Positions 1 to 6,559 of a stretch of 8,281 nt of DNA are shown here, piece by piece; within the stretch, counting starts at the first letter, position 1; every line of letters starts with the position of its first letter. This DNA is from Bacteroidales bacterium (lineage in GTDB: Bacteria; Bacteroidota; Bacteroidia; Bacteroidales; UBA4417), in contig JANXXZ010000119.1 of NCBI GenBank assembly GCA_025350385.1, positions 1 to 8,281 of the forward strand, written 5' to 3'. A program made the translations under genes and the position numbers. Under the pieces are notes generated by a model. The model did no database searches, had not been told where the DNA came from, and was given only the letters and a program-made list of their open reading frames with translations.

Positions 1-29
1 ATAACAGTGGTTAGCAGAATTTTCTTCAT
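1..29 (-). CDS. start of an unidentified gene, cut by the window edge
   Basis: An ATG on the minus strand at 29-27 lies 15 bases beyond the rimO stop codon and opens a frame reading MKKILLTTV before the window ends. Two lysines followed by a hydrophobic run look like the beginning of a signal peptide or membrane anchor. An A-rich stretch (AAAAAG) precedes the ATG, as is common in Bacteroidota, which rarely use Shine-Dalgarno sites. The short gap suggests co-transcription with rimO. Nine codons are too few to name a product. Confidence 0.4.
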
Positions 30-44
30 GACTTTTTAGAATGA

Positions 45-1343
45 TTATTTGTTAATAGTTCCGTAAAGGTCAAATGAATCGGCCTCATTTATTTTTACGC
101 GGCAAAAGTCGCCAATTTTTAGATTCAAACCTGATTTTATCAAAACTTCATTATCAATTTCCGGTGAATCAAATTCAGTCCGGCCAATATAATATTCACC
201 TTCAAGCCTGTCGATAAGTATATTAAATTCTTTCCCCACCTTCAACTGATTGAGCTGGCGGGATATTTCCTGCTGAATTTCCATCAGTTCTGCGGCCCGT
301 TCATGCTTCAGTTCTTCCGGGATATCATCAATAAGGTCAAATGCACGGGTATCTTCCTCGTGTGAATAGGTAAATACACCCACCCGGTCGAAACGGGATT
401 CGCGGACAAATTCCTTTAATTCGGCAAATTCATCTTCCGTTTCACCGGGATAACCAACGATAAAAGCTGTACGGATAGCTGAGTCCGGCAGGCGGTCCCT
501 GAATTCACGGATCAGTTCGCGTGTTTCGTCACCGGTAACTCCCCTGTGCATTGACTTAAGGATACGGCTGTTAATATGTTGTAACGGGATGTCAATATAC
601 TTGCATACGTCAGGCCGGAGAGCAATGACTTCCAGCAGATCAGCAGGAAAGGTTGTGGGATAAAGATAATGGAGCCTGATCCATCTGAAGAGGCCAAGAT
701 CGGATAGTTTTTCAACCAGGGCCGGGAGCATCTGTTTCCTGCACAGATCGACGCCATAATAGGTGAGATCCTGCGAGATCAGAAGCAGTTCTTTAACTCC
801 CTGTGCGGATAGCTTCACAGCTTCTTCAAGAATATCTTCGATGGGCCTGGAGATGTGTTGCCCGCGGATACCGGGGATGGCGCAGAACGAGCAAGAGCGG
901 TCACAACCCTCGGCAACCTTGAGGTAAGCATAATGGCCCGGAGTGATCAGCAGGCGATCGCCAAGAAGATTCTGACGGTATTCGGCTCCCATTCTCTTTA
1001 CTATTTCAGCCAGGTCGTGGACGCCAAAGAATTCATCCACTTCGGGAATTTCCTTTTTCAACGGCTCTTTGAACTTCTCGGAAAGGCATCCCATCACAAA
1101 AACATCCTTTACTTCACCTCTTCGTTTTGCTTCAATATAGCCCAGTATCGTATCGATGGATTCTTCCCTGGCATCATTGATAAAACCGCAGGTATTGATG
1201 ATAACCGTATCGGCCTTCCCTTTATCGCCGTCGCGAAGCACAATGATATTGTTCAGTTTCAACTGGCCCATCAGCACTTCCGAATCAACGGTGTTCTTGG
1301 CACAGCCTAAGGTTACTACACGGATGGAGTGTCGGGGTTTCAT
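45..1343 (-). CDS. rimO: ribosomal protein S12 methylthiotransferase RimO
   Basis: A 432-residue radical-SAM methylthiotransferase. The family adds a methylthio group to the beta-carbon of a conserved aspartate in ribosomal protein uS12, using S-adenosylmethionine and two [4Fe-4S] clusters in the cytoplasm. The N-terminal UPF0004 domain shows its three cluster cysteines in TLGCAKN (C14), NTCGF (C52) and MGCLSE (C86). The radical-SAM motif is GCDRSCSFC, with C147, C151 and C154. The region YIDIPLQH (249-256) and the glycine-rich VGYPGET (296-302) are typical. A TRAM domain fills about 368-432. MiaB is the main alternative, but the TLGCAKN opening, the overall length and the position beside ftsY favour RimO. 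The start ATG gives a normal N-terminus (MKPRHSIRVVTLGC). The gene follows ftsY on the same strand after 83 bases of repeats and may be read with it. Confidence 0.96.
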   Translation of the reverse strand: MKPRHSIRVVTLGCAKNTVDSEVLMGQLKLNNIIVLRDGDKGKADTVIINTCGFINDAREESIDTILGYIEAKRRGEVKDVFVMGCLSEKFKEPLKKEIPEVDEFFGVHDLAEIVKRMGAEYRQNLLGDRLLITPGHYAYLKVAEGCDRSCSFCAIPGIRGQHISRPIEDILEEAVKLSAQGVKELLLISQDLTYYGVDLCRKQMLPALVEKLSDLGLFRWIRLHYLYPTTFPADLLEVIALRPDVCKYIDIPLQHINSRILKSMHRGVTGDETRELIREFRDRLPDSAIRTAFIVGYPGETEDEFAELKEFVRESRFDRVGVFTYSHEEDTRAFDLIDDIPEELKHERAAELMEIQQEISRQLNQLKVGKEFNILIDRLEGEYYIGRTEFDSPEIDNEVLIKSGLNLKIGDFCRVKINEADSFDLYGTINK

Positions 1344-1356
1344 GGGTTTTTTATTT

Positions 1357-1419
1357 CGGATGTCGGATGTCGGATTACTGGTTTCAATTACCTGATAACA
1401 GTTAACTGATAACTATTAA
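1357..1419. repeat. short tandem repeats in the ftsY-rimO spacer
   Basis: Two unrelated tandem repeats fill most of the 83-base gap. CGGATGT occurs twice plus a partial third copy at 1357-1375. A 14-base unit follows at 1392-1405 (CTGATAACAGTTAA) and 1406-1419 (CTGATAACTATTAA), matching at 12 of 14 positions. No open frame or clear terminator is visible. Such AT-rich GATAAC/GTTAAC repeats look like neutral filler of the kind common between Bacteroidota genes. Confidence 0.7.
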
Positions 1420-1426
1420 CTTATTA

Positions 1427-2377
1427 TCAAGAAAACAATGAATCCACAAACTCGTTGCGGTCAAAAAGCTGCAGGTCTTCGATGCGTTCGCCGAGGCCGA
1501 TATAGCGGACGGGGATTTTGAACTGGTCGGAAATACCAATCACCACTCCGCCCTTTGCGGTGCCGTCGAGTTTTGTGAGCGCCAGGGCTGTGACATCGGT
1601 AACTGCCGTGAATTGCCTGGCCTGTTCAATAGCGTTCTGGCCGGTAGAAGCATCAAGAACAAGCAATACTTCATGAGGAGCATCAGGCAGTATCTTTTGC
1701 ATCACTTTTCGAATTTTAGCCAGTTCATTCATCAAATTTACCTTGTTATGAAGTCGGCCGGCAGTATCGATTATAACCACATCGGAACCGCGGGTTACCG
1801 CCGATTTGAGGGTATCGTAGGCAACTGCAGCCGGATCGGAACCCATATCCTGTTTTACAATGTCAACCCCTGCCCTGTCGGCCCAGATACTGAGCTGTTC
1901 AATAGCTGCAGCGCGGAAAGTATCAGCTGCGCCGAGCAGGACTGTTTTGCCCGCCTTGCGGAAGTTATAGGCTAATTTGCCGATAGTGGTAGTTTTACCA
2001 ACGCCATTCACCCCTACAACCATAATAACATAGGGATTATCGCGTTTCGGGAAATCGAAAGCAACGTAATCGCCGGTGTCGGTTTCGGAAAGCAGGGCAG
2101 CAATCTCTTCGCGAAGAATACCATTCAATTCGGAAGTTCCAAGGAATTTATCACGGGCGACTCTTTTCTGGATACGCTCAATGATGCGAAGGGTAGTTTC
2201 CACGCCCACATCGGAGGTAACCAGGATTTCCTCGAGGTTGTCGAGTACTTCATCGTCAACTTTTGATTTACCAATAATAGCCTTCGACAGCCTGGAAAAA
2301 ACGCTTACGCGTGTTTTCTCAAGCCCTTTATCGAGAACTTCTTTTTTCTCTTTACTGAAAAATGAAAATATACCCAT
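1427..2377 (-). CDS. ftsY: signal recognition particle receptor FtsY
   Basis: A 316-residue SRP-type GTPase that docks SRP-ribosome-nascent chain complexes at the inner membrane and pairs with Ffh in GTP hydrolysis. A short N-terminal helix (MGIFSFFSKEKKE) may bind lipid, and the long acidic A domain of the E. coli protein is absent, as usual in this phylum. The helical N domain spans about 20-100. The G domain follows, with GVNGVGKTT (122-130, P-loop), DTFRAAA (152-158), DTAGR (204-208), TKLDGTAKGG (268-277) and GLGE (294-297). These closing motifs and the absence of a methionine-rich M domain separate it from Ffh. The ATG at 2377 gives the standard N-terminus. It lies downstream of rpmG and the DUF4295 gene, separated from them by a probable terminator, so it may have its own promoter, which I could not place. 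Confidence 0.97.
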   Translation of the reverse strand: MGIFSFFSKEKKEVLDKGLEKTRVSVFSRLSKAIIGKSKVDDEVLDNLEEILVTSDVGVETTLRIIERIQKRVARDKFLGTSELNGILREEIAALLSETDTGDYVAFDFPKRDNPYVIMVVGVNGVGKTTTIGKLAYNFRKAGKTVLLGAADTFRAAAIEQLSIWADRAGVDIVKQDMGSDPAAVAYDTLKSAVTRGSDVVIIDTAGRLHNKVNLMNELAKIRKVMQKILPDAPHEVLLVLDASTGQNAIEQARQFTAVTDVTALALTKLDGTAKGGVVIGISDQFKIPVRYIGLGERIEDLQLFDRNEFVDSLFS

Positions 2378-2500
2378 AGAATAACCTGATTATAAGCTGT
2401 TTCTGATAGCTGATATTTCCAGCGTTGTGAATTGTGTTACCGCCAGCCGAATGAAAATGTACCCGTAATAACTCAATTTGCGTGACTCCGGCAAAAACAG

Positions 2501-2527
2501 AAAAAGCTTTTTCCCGTAAGAAAAAGC
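2501..2527 (-). terminator. probable Rho-independent terminator after the DUF4295 gene
   Basis: Read on the minus strand, an 8-base perfect stem GCTTTTTC / GAAAAAGC closes a 6-base loop (TTACGG) and is followed directly by TTTTT, then CTG and another TTTTT. It lies 25 bases past the stop codon of the DUF4295 gene. The stem is AT-rich with only two G-C pairs per arm end, so termination may be partial. The same bases include a 14-base perfect palindrome, GAAAAAGCTTTTTC, at 2500-2513. Confidence 0.6.
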
Positions 2528-2552
2528 CTCTTCGTTAACCACTGGAGTGATA

Positions 2553-2705
2553 TTAGTTTTTGGCCAGGAAATATTTAACCAGGTCATTGGGAACAATGCT
2601 TTCTTTGAAGGAATAAGCGCCGGTTTTGGTCGACTTAACCATGCGGATCACTTTCGCGAAATCCTTTCCGGAGTTTTGAAGGGTTGCAACTACTTTCTTT
2701 GCCAT
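2553..2705 (-). CDS. DUF4295 family small protein
   Basis: A 50-residue basic protein reading MAKKVVATLQ at its start, with STKTGAYSFKESIVP at 25-39 and ending in LVKYFLAKN. This matches the small DUF4295 proteins found in Bacteroidota between rpmG and ftsY. Its role is not established. Size, basic charge and constant position behind bL33 suggest a ribosome-associated protein, which is inference. The ATG lies 9 bases after the rpmG stop on the same strand, so the two should share a transcript, which probably ends at the hairpin at 2501-2527. The frame is short and easily missed by automatic gene callers, but the family match and neighbours make it convincing. Confidence 0.92.
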   Translation of the reverse strand: MAKKVVATLQNSGKDFAKVIRMVKSTKTGAYSFKESIVPNDLVKYFLAKN

Positions 2706-2714
2706 GGTGTTATG

Positions 2715-2903
2715 TTATTTAATTTCGCGGTGAACAGTTACTTTCTTGAGGATCTTATTGTATTTTTTCAGCTCGAGGCGTTCAGGGGTATTCTTTTTAT
2801 TCTTCGTCGTGATGTAACGTGAAGTACCCGGCATGCCGCTGGTTTTGTGCTCAGTGCATTCCATGATTACCTGGACGCGAGCTTCTTTTGATTTCTTAGC
2901 CAT
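2715..2903 (-). CDS. rpmG: 50S ribosomal protein L33 (bL33)
   Basis: A 62-residue basic protein of the large ribosomal subunit, near the E site in the known structures. The pattern VQVIMECTEHKTSG (10-23), SRYITTKNKKNTPERLELKKY (28-48) and the C-terminal HREIK are characteristic of bL33. It has a single cysteine (C16), so the four zinc-binding cysteines of the C+ type are missing and it is the zinc-independent C- form. It is the first gene of the minus-strand block. A strong promoter match lies about 30 bases upstream. In many relatives rpmB (bL28) sits immediately upstream, but here that place is taken by the divergent secreted-protein gene. Confidence 0.97.
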   Translation of the reverse strand: MAKKSKEARVQVIMECTEHKTSGMPGTSRYITTKNKKNTPERLELKKYNKILKKVTVHREIK

Positions 2904-2932
2904 TTCGTAAACACTTTTTTATTTCAGGGGTG

Positions 2933-2964
2933 CAAAATTAGGAATTTCTTATTAATATTACCAA
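2933..2964 (-). promoter_or_regulatory. Bacteroidota-type promoter for rpmG
   Basis: On the minus strand TAATTTTG (2940-2933) matches the TAnnTTTG -7 consensus of the Bacteroidota primary sigma factor exactly. TTG (2964-2962) lies 21 bases upstream of it at the expected -33 position. The predicted transcript would start near 2926, giving a leader of about 20-25 bases before the rpmG ATG. Confidence 0.7.
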
Positions 2965-2991
2965 CACCTGATGAAATAAAATTTAATTAAT

Positions 2992-3035
2992 TGCAATTGC
3001 AGTTGTTAGGAGTTGCAAACAGTTGATTAACTTTA
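2992..3035 (+). promoter_or_regulatory. putative control region of the first T9SS cargo gene
   Basis: A 10-base palindrome TGCAATTGCA (2992-3001) runs into three AGTTG words placed exactly 10 bases apart (3001, 3011, 3021). A near-consensus -7 box TAACTTTA (3028-3035; one mismatch to TAnnTTTG) follows, and the ATG lies 22 bases further on. A TTG at 3003-3005 stands 22 bases before the box, close to -33 spacing. The one-turn phasing could mark an activator or repressor site on one DNA face. This is a pattern observation only. Confidence 0.35.
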
Positions 3036-3057
3036 CATCATTCAAAAATACATATTT

Positions 3058-4578
3058 ATGAAATCTATATCGAAAAGTTTATTCATCCTGTTGTTGCTTT
3101 CCCTGATCATCATATCGCAATCGACTGAAGCTCAAAATTATAATGCTATTAAAGCTAACACCAAGTACTATTTCATCGATTCAACCAGCAAGGATATCAT
3201 TGCGTTGCGAATTGATTCAATTCGAACGGTTGGTGCTGATACAATTTATTATGGTTTCCGGCAAATGAAACAAACAGATTATGGATGTTATACCATAAAA
3301 GGAGGTTTCTGGATCGGGGATGAAGTAACCGAAAAGCCTGACGGAATGTTCAGTTTTATTGTATATCCTTTTTCACCGCCTGATTCAGCCAATACCTTCC
3401 GGATACTTAGCCTCCGCGCCCTTAACCAGCCATGGAAATTTTATAATTACCACACTGTAAATCAATATATTGAAGCTAAGGTTACTGAAATATCAATTTT
3501 GACCTTCATCGGGATCAGTGATTCAGTAAAAGTAATAACTCTTACCCGGAAAGATGCTTCGGGGCAGGTGGTTGCCGACCCGGTCAACGACCAGAAGATC
3601 CTGCTGAGCAGGAATTATGGGCTGATCAGGTTGCCTAAATTCGATGTTTTTCCTGATTACAACCTGTTTTATGATATCGCAGGTAAAACCAATCCAGAAA
3701 CAGGGATCACCAACCTAACCACCCTCGGGATTTATGATTTCCAGCCGGGCGATGAACTGCACTCGGTCTGGCATGACCAGGGTTCCCCGGTTCCCTTTAC
3801 CATTATGGATGGGTCGACCATTATGCGCGTGCTTGAAAGAATCACTTCTGTGACCGGTGATTCAATAACCTACCGGATGGAAGTCTGCCAGTCATCCCGT
3901 TACCAGTTTTCACAGACCGAATATATTTATTACCACACATTCGATACTGTTTACCAGACCTATTCATCACTGGGAACCCCTATACTTGAAACAGAACCAC
4001 TCGAACCGGTAACCGCTTTTAATGACTGGACAACTTTCAGTTTCATGGGTTTCCCGACTGACCCGGCAATCCCGCTTTACGACCTGCCTGCCAAATTTAT
4101 CAGTAATTCCATGATGTGGGCCCAGCAGGATGACTGTTACACCATGATCACATTCGATGGGTGCTGGTATTCTGACATCTATATTAAAGGTCTTGGCGGT
4201 CCGTATCACAATTGTATTGACTTTGGGTGGGGACCATCTTCCAACTTACTGAAATATTATAAGAAAGGCGATGTAAACTGGGGTAGCCCGCTAAGCTGCG
4301 ATTCATTGTTAACGGTTGGTTTGAAAGACTTAACCCATGCGCATCCATTAACAATTTCCCCTAATCCTACAAACGGAATAATAACAGTTACTGTTCCTGA
4401 AGGAACGCCATCCGGAAGGCTTGAACTATTTGACTTATCAGGAAGAATGATTGCAGGGTACAACCAGAAGCAGGAAACAGAGCGTTTCGATATTTCCGGT
4501 TTGCCTGCGGGAATCTATTTCTGCAAATTCAGGTCGGTAAATGGCGAAGTTTACCTGGGTAAAATCATCAGGCTGTAA
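3058..4578 (+). CDS. secreted protein with T9SS type A sorting domain, unknown function
   Basis: A 506-residue exported protein. Residues 1-25 form a signal peptide: K2/K6, a leucine/isoleucine-rich core at 8-19, and predicted cleavage after TEA, leaving glutamine 26 as the first mature residue, as is frequent in Bacteroidota. The body (26-425) is rich in aromatic and beta-strand residues and I do not recognise its fold. Landmarks are TDYGC (73-77), RKDASGQ (164-170), YGLIRLPKFD (187-196), GDELH (231-235) and GLGGPY (378-383). The C-terminal part (about 430-506) is a type A T9SS sorting domain: SPNPTNG, LELFDLSGR, FDISGLPAGIYF and a final GKIIRL. The family fate is outer-membrane crossing by T9SS, removal of this domain, and attachment to the surface or release. 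Cysteines C77, C277, C360, C369, C386 and C414 recur in the second copy downstream and may form disulfides. Confidence 0.88.
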   Translation: MKSISKSLFILLLLSLIIISQSTEAQNYNAIKANTKYYFIDSTSKDIIALRIDSIRTVGADTIYYGFRQMKQTDYGCYTIKGGFWIGDEVTEKPDGMFSFIVYPFSPPDSANTFRILSLRALNQPWKFYNYHTVNQYIEAKVTEISILTFIGISDSVKVITLTRKDASGQVVADPVNDQKILLSRNYGLIRLPKFDVFPDYNLFYDIAGKTNPETGITNLTTLGIYDFQPGDELHSVWHDQGSPVPFTIMDGSTIMRVLERITSVTGDSITYRMEVCQSSRYQFSQTEYIYYHTFDTVYQTYSSLGTPILETEPLEPVTAFNDWTTFSFMGFPTDPAIPLYDLPAKFISNSMMWAQQDDCYTMITFDGCWYSDIYIKGLGGPYHNCIDFGWGPSSNLLKYYKKGDVNWGSPLSCDSLLTVGLKDLTHAHPLTISPNPTNGIITVTVPEGTPSGRLELFDLSGRMIAGYNQKQETERFDISGLPAGIYFCKFRSVNGEVYLGKIIRL

Positions 4579-5023
4579 ATCTCATTACCTTACTGTTTGG
4601 ATTTTAGAGAGCTGGTTTGCAACTAAGCTGTGTTTAAGAAATCCATACATCCAACGACATTTGGGATCCCAAGGTTTACTTCCGATATCTGTAGAAACAA
4701 AACAGGAATTTCATCCATTTTGGCATTATAAATTGGCCTTGGTTTAGGCTTACTTACCGATTATTATTCCTGATTAACAGATTTGACTTGAAAAAGCCAT
4801 TATCTCGGATTACTTTTAATATATCAATCGAGTCCACACCGAAAAGTTGGATCAGAATTTTCACGCAAAGTCGCAAAGACCGCAAAGATAAAAAATCAAC
4901 ACTTTACAAACTTGAATGCTTCGCGTCTTGGCGTGACATCATTTAATTCGAAACAGGTTCTCAATTATAAACCGAGAGTCTTATAAATTCCTTAATTCCA
5001 ATGATTATTTAATTTGACTCGCC
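4579..5023. other. 445-base spacer between the two T9SS cargo copies
   Basis: No convincing gene lies here. It holds a 12-base perfect palindrome TTGGGATCCCAA (4661-4672) and the GCAAAG inverted repeat (4861-4936). A minus-strand frame of 36 codons (4864-4754) has protein-like composition but no recognisable family. No clear terminator follows the first copy. A weak TTAATTTG (5009-5016), one mismatch from the -7 consensus, ends 7 bases before the TTG start of the second copy. Confidence 0.6.
4861..4936. repeat. GCAAAG-type imperfect inverted repeat
   Basis: The left arm TCACGCAAAGTCGCAAAG (4861-4878) pairs with the right arm at 4919-4936, whose reverse complement is TCACGCCAAGACGCGAAG. The arms match at 15 of 18 positions, with a 40-base loop. 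GCAAAG appears three times at 4865, 4873 and 4882. Similar CACGCAAAGnCGCAAAG / CTTTGCGTCTTGGCGTGA elements recur in genomes of many environmental bacteria, from memory, so this is probably one member of a dispersed intergenic family. Confidence 0.7.
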
Positions 5024-6544
5024 TTGGTTTCAAAAACGAAACGATCATTCATCCCGTTTCTCACCTGCATTTCATTACTGTGTGTTCAAGTCGCAGCACA
5101 GGATTACATAGCCGTAAAAACAGGGGCTGAACAGTTATTCCGCGACGCACTTGGAGCAGAATTGATTGGAATCCGGATTGATTCCGTTGTGACGGTTGGT
5201 AACGATGTTTACTATTATAATTTCAGACAGCCCAGGCCAACCGATTATGGATGTTGGGTGACGGACGGGGCATCCTGGCTTGAAAATGAAATTGTTGAAA
5301 AACAGGATGGCAGTTTTCAATTCATTGTTTATTCTTTTTCTCCTGATTCGGCGGACATATTCACCATCCAAACGAAAGCAGCTATAAGCCAGACCTGGCG
5401 GTTTTATAACTATCACAACAATACCGACTATCTGGAGGCATCCGTTTTACAACTAACCCTGATGAATTTCCTGGGCCTCAGCGATTCGGTCAAGATAATT
5501 TCCCTTCAACGAAAAGACGCCTCAGGACAACTGGTGATCGATCCCATAAACGATGCGACGATCCTGCTTAGCAAGTATTATGGACTCATCAGGTTACCAA
5601 AGTTTGATGATTTCAACAGTTTCCCAAGGTTTTTTGAAATTGCCGGGATGACAAATCCGGTAACCGGAATAGTTATTCCGACCTTCCATGACATTTACAG
5701 TTACGATATCGGCGATGAGTTTCATACGATATACAGCCTTTTAACATCAACCTATGAAAGACTCACTGTCAGTACCATCAGGGTAGTGACCGGCAAAGAA
5801 GTCTATACATCCGGGGATTCCATTAAATATACCTACCACGAATGCAAGTCGGTAACACATGATTATTCCCCGGTTGATTCAACCTATTATAGCAATACTG
5901 AAGACGCCATAAGTGAAACGATCAGGTTTAACGAACTGGACAATGAAGGGATGGCGAAAATGCCGGATGAAACCATACTATCATCCTCTTCAGTCCCCGC
6001 GCGGGCCTATTCTTCGCATATGTACCTGTTCAACGGAAGAGCAAAGAAAAACCTGGACAATGAAAATTTAGGATTTTATTATTTTTCAGAAGATTGCTGG
6101 ATGCCAGTAGTCACAGATAGCTGCTTACCTGATCAGGGGTTCATCAGCGGGTTAGGAGGTCCGTACTACTATTGCAATGATTTTGGGGGAGTTTCTTACG
6201 AAATGAATGCCCTGGTATATTAACGGAAAGGGTCTGAAACCTGGGGAATTCCGCTGAACTGCGATTCACTGATGCACGTTGGTATCCGGGAATCATCTGC
6301 ACCCGGGAAGGTGTCAGTTTCCCCCAATCCGACATCCGGAAATCTGAAGATTACTATTCCTGACGATGCCCGGTTACCCGGGAAATTTGAGCTTTATGAG
6401 ATTTCCGGTCGTTGTGTGGCTGAATTCATTTTTCAAAACAGATCTCAAAATTTTGATATATCAAAACTTTCGGACGGTCTGTACATTTATTTAATACGAT
6501 TGACATCAGGTGAAGTATTCAGCGGGAAAATTATCAGGCAATAG
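5024..6544 (+). pseudogene. second T9SS cargo copy, interrupted by an in-frame TAA
   Basis: A diverged paralogue of the intact gene upstream, aligning along its whole length: same 26-residue span to the AQ at the signal cleavage site, then RIDS (51-54), TDYGC (73-77), RKDASGQ, YGLIRLPKFDDF, GDEFH, GLGGPYYYC and DFG. A TAA at 6221-6223 (codon 400) ends the first part at 399 residues. The frame then continues without shift through KGSETWGIPLNCDSL into a complete T9SS sorting domain (SPNPTSG, FELYEISGR, FDISKLSDGLYIY, GKIIRQ) to 6544. The TAA stands where the paralogue has Tyr401 (TAT). The start is also weak: TTG at 5024 aligns with the paralogue's ATG, a TGA lies in frame just upstream, and the next in-frame ATG is near residue 147. 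If expressed, the 399-residue product would lack its T9SS signal and stay in the periplasm. A sequencing error at the TAA is the main alternative. Confidence 0.8.
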
Positions 6545-6546
6545 GT

Positions 6547-6554
6547 TACCTTTG
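6547..6554 (+). promoter_or_regulatory. TAnnTTTG box immediately before xerD
   Basis: TACCTTTG matches the Bacteroidota -7 consensus perfectly and is followed by C, another common position. It starts two bases after the TAG that ends the second T9SS copy and ends 5 bases before the xerD ATG, so the predicted transcription start falls at or next to the start codon. No clear TTG is seen at the -33 distance. Confidence 0.6.
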
Positions 6555-6559
6555 CCTTC

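Noticed and set aside
855..1310. 151-residue plus-strand frame
   Set aside because: It lies entirely antisense to rimO, whose motifs are unmistakable.
2390..2596. 68-residue minus-strand frame between ftsY and the DUF4295 gene
   Set aside because: It overlaps the well-supported DUF4295 gene in another frame and runs through the terminator hairpin.
4754..4864. Minus-strand frame of 36 codons from GTG, with protein-like sequence ending in LLIRNNNR
   Set aside because: The start lies inside the inverted repeat, no known family or terminal repeat was recognised, and there is no promoter. It could be a gene or transposase remnant, but this cannot be shown.
6221..6223. Programmed readthrough or recoding at the stop of the second T9SS copy
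   Set aside because: TAA is not used for selenocysteine or pyrrolysine, no recoding hairpin is evident, and the paralogue has an ordinary Tyr codon there. A simple nonsense change is enough.
5024..6544. Frameshift between the two parts of the second T9SS copy
   Set aside because: Both parts share the same frame (their starts differ by 1248 bases, a multiple of three), so the break is one stop codon, not an indel.
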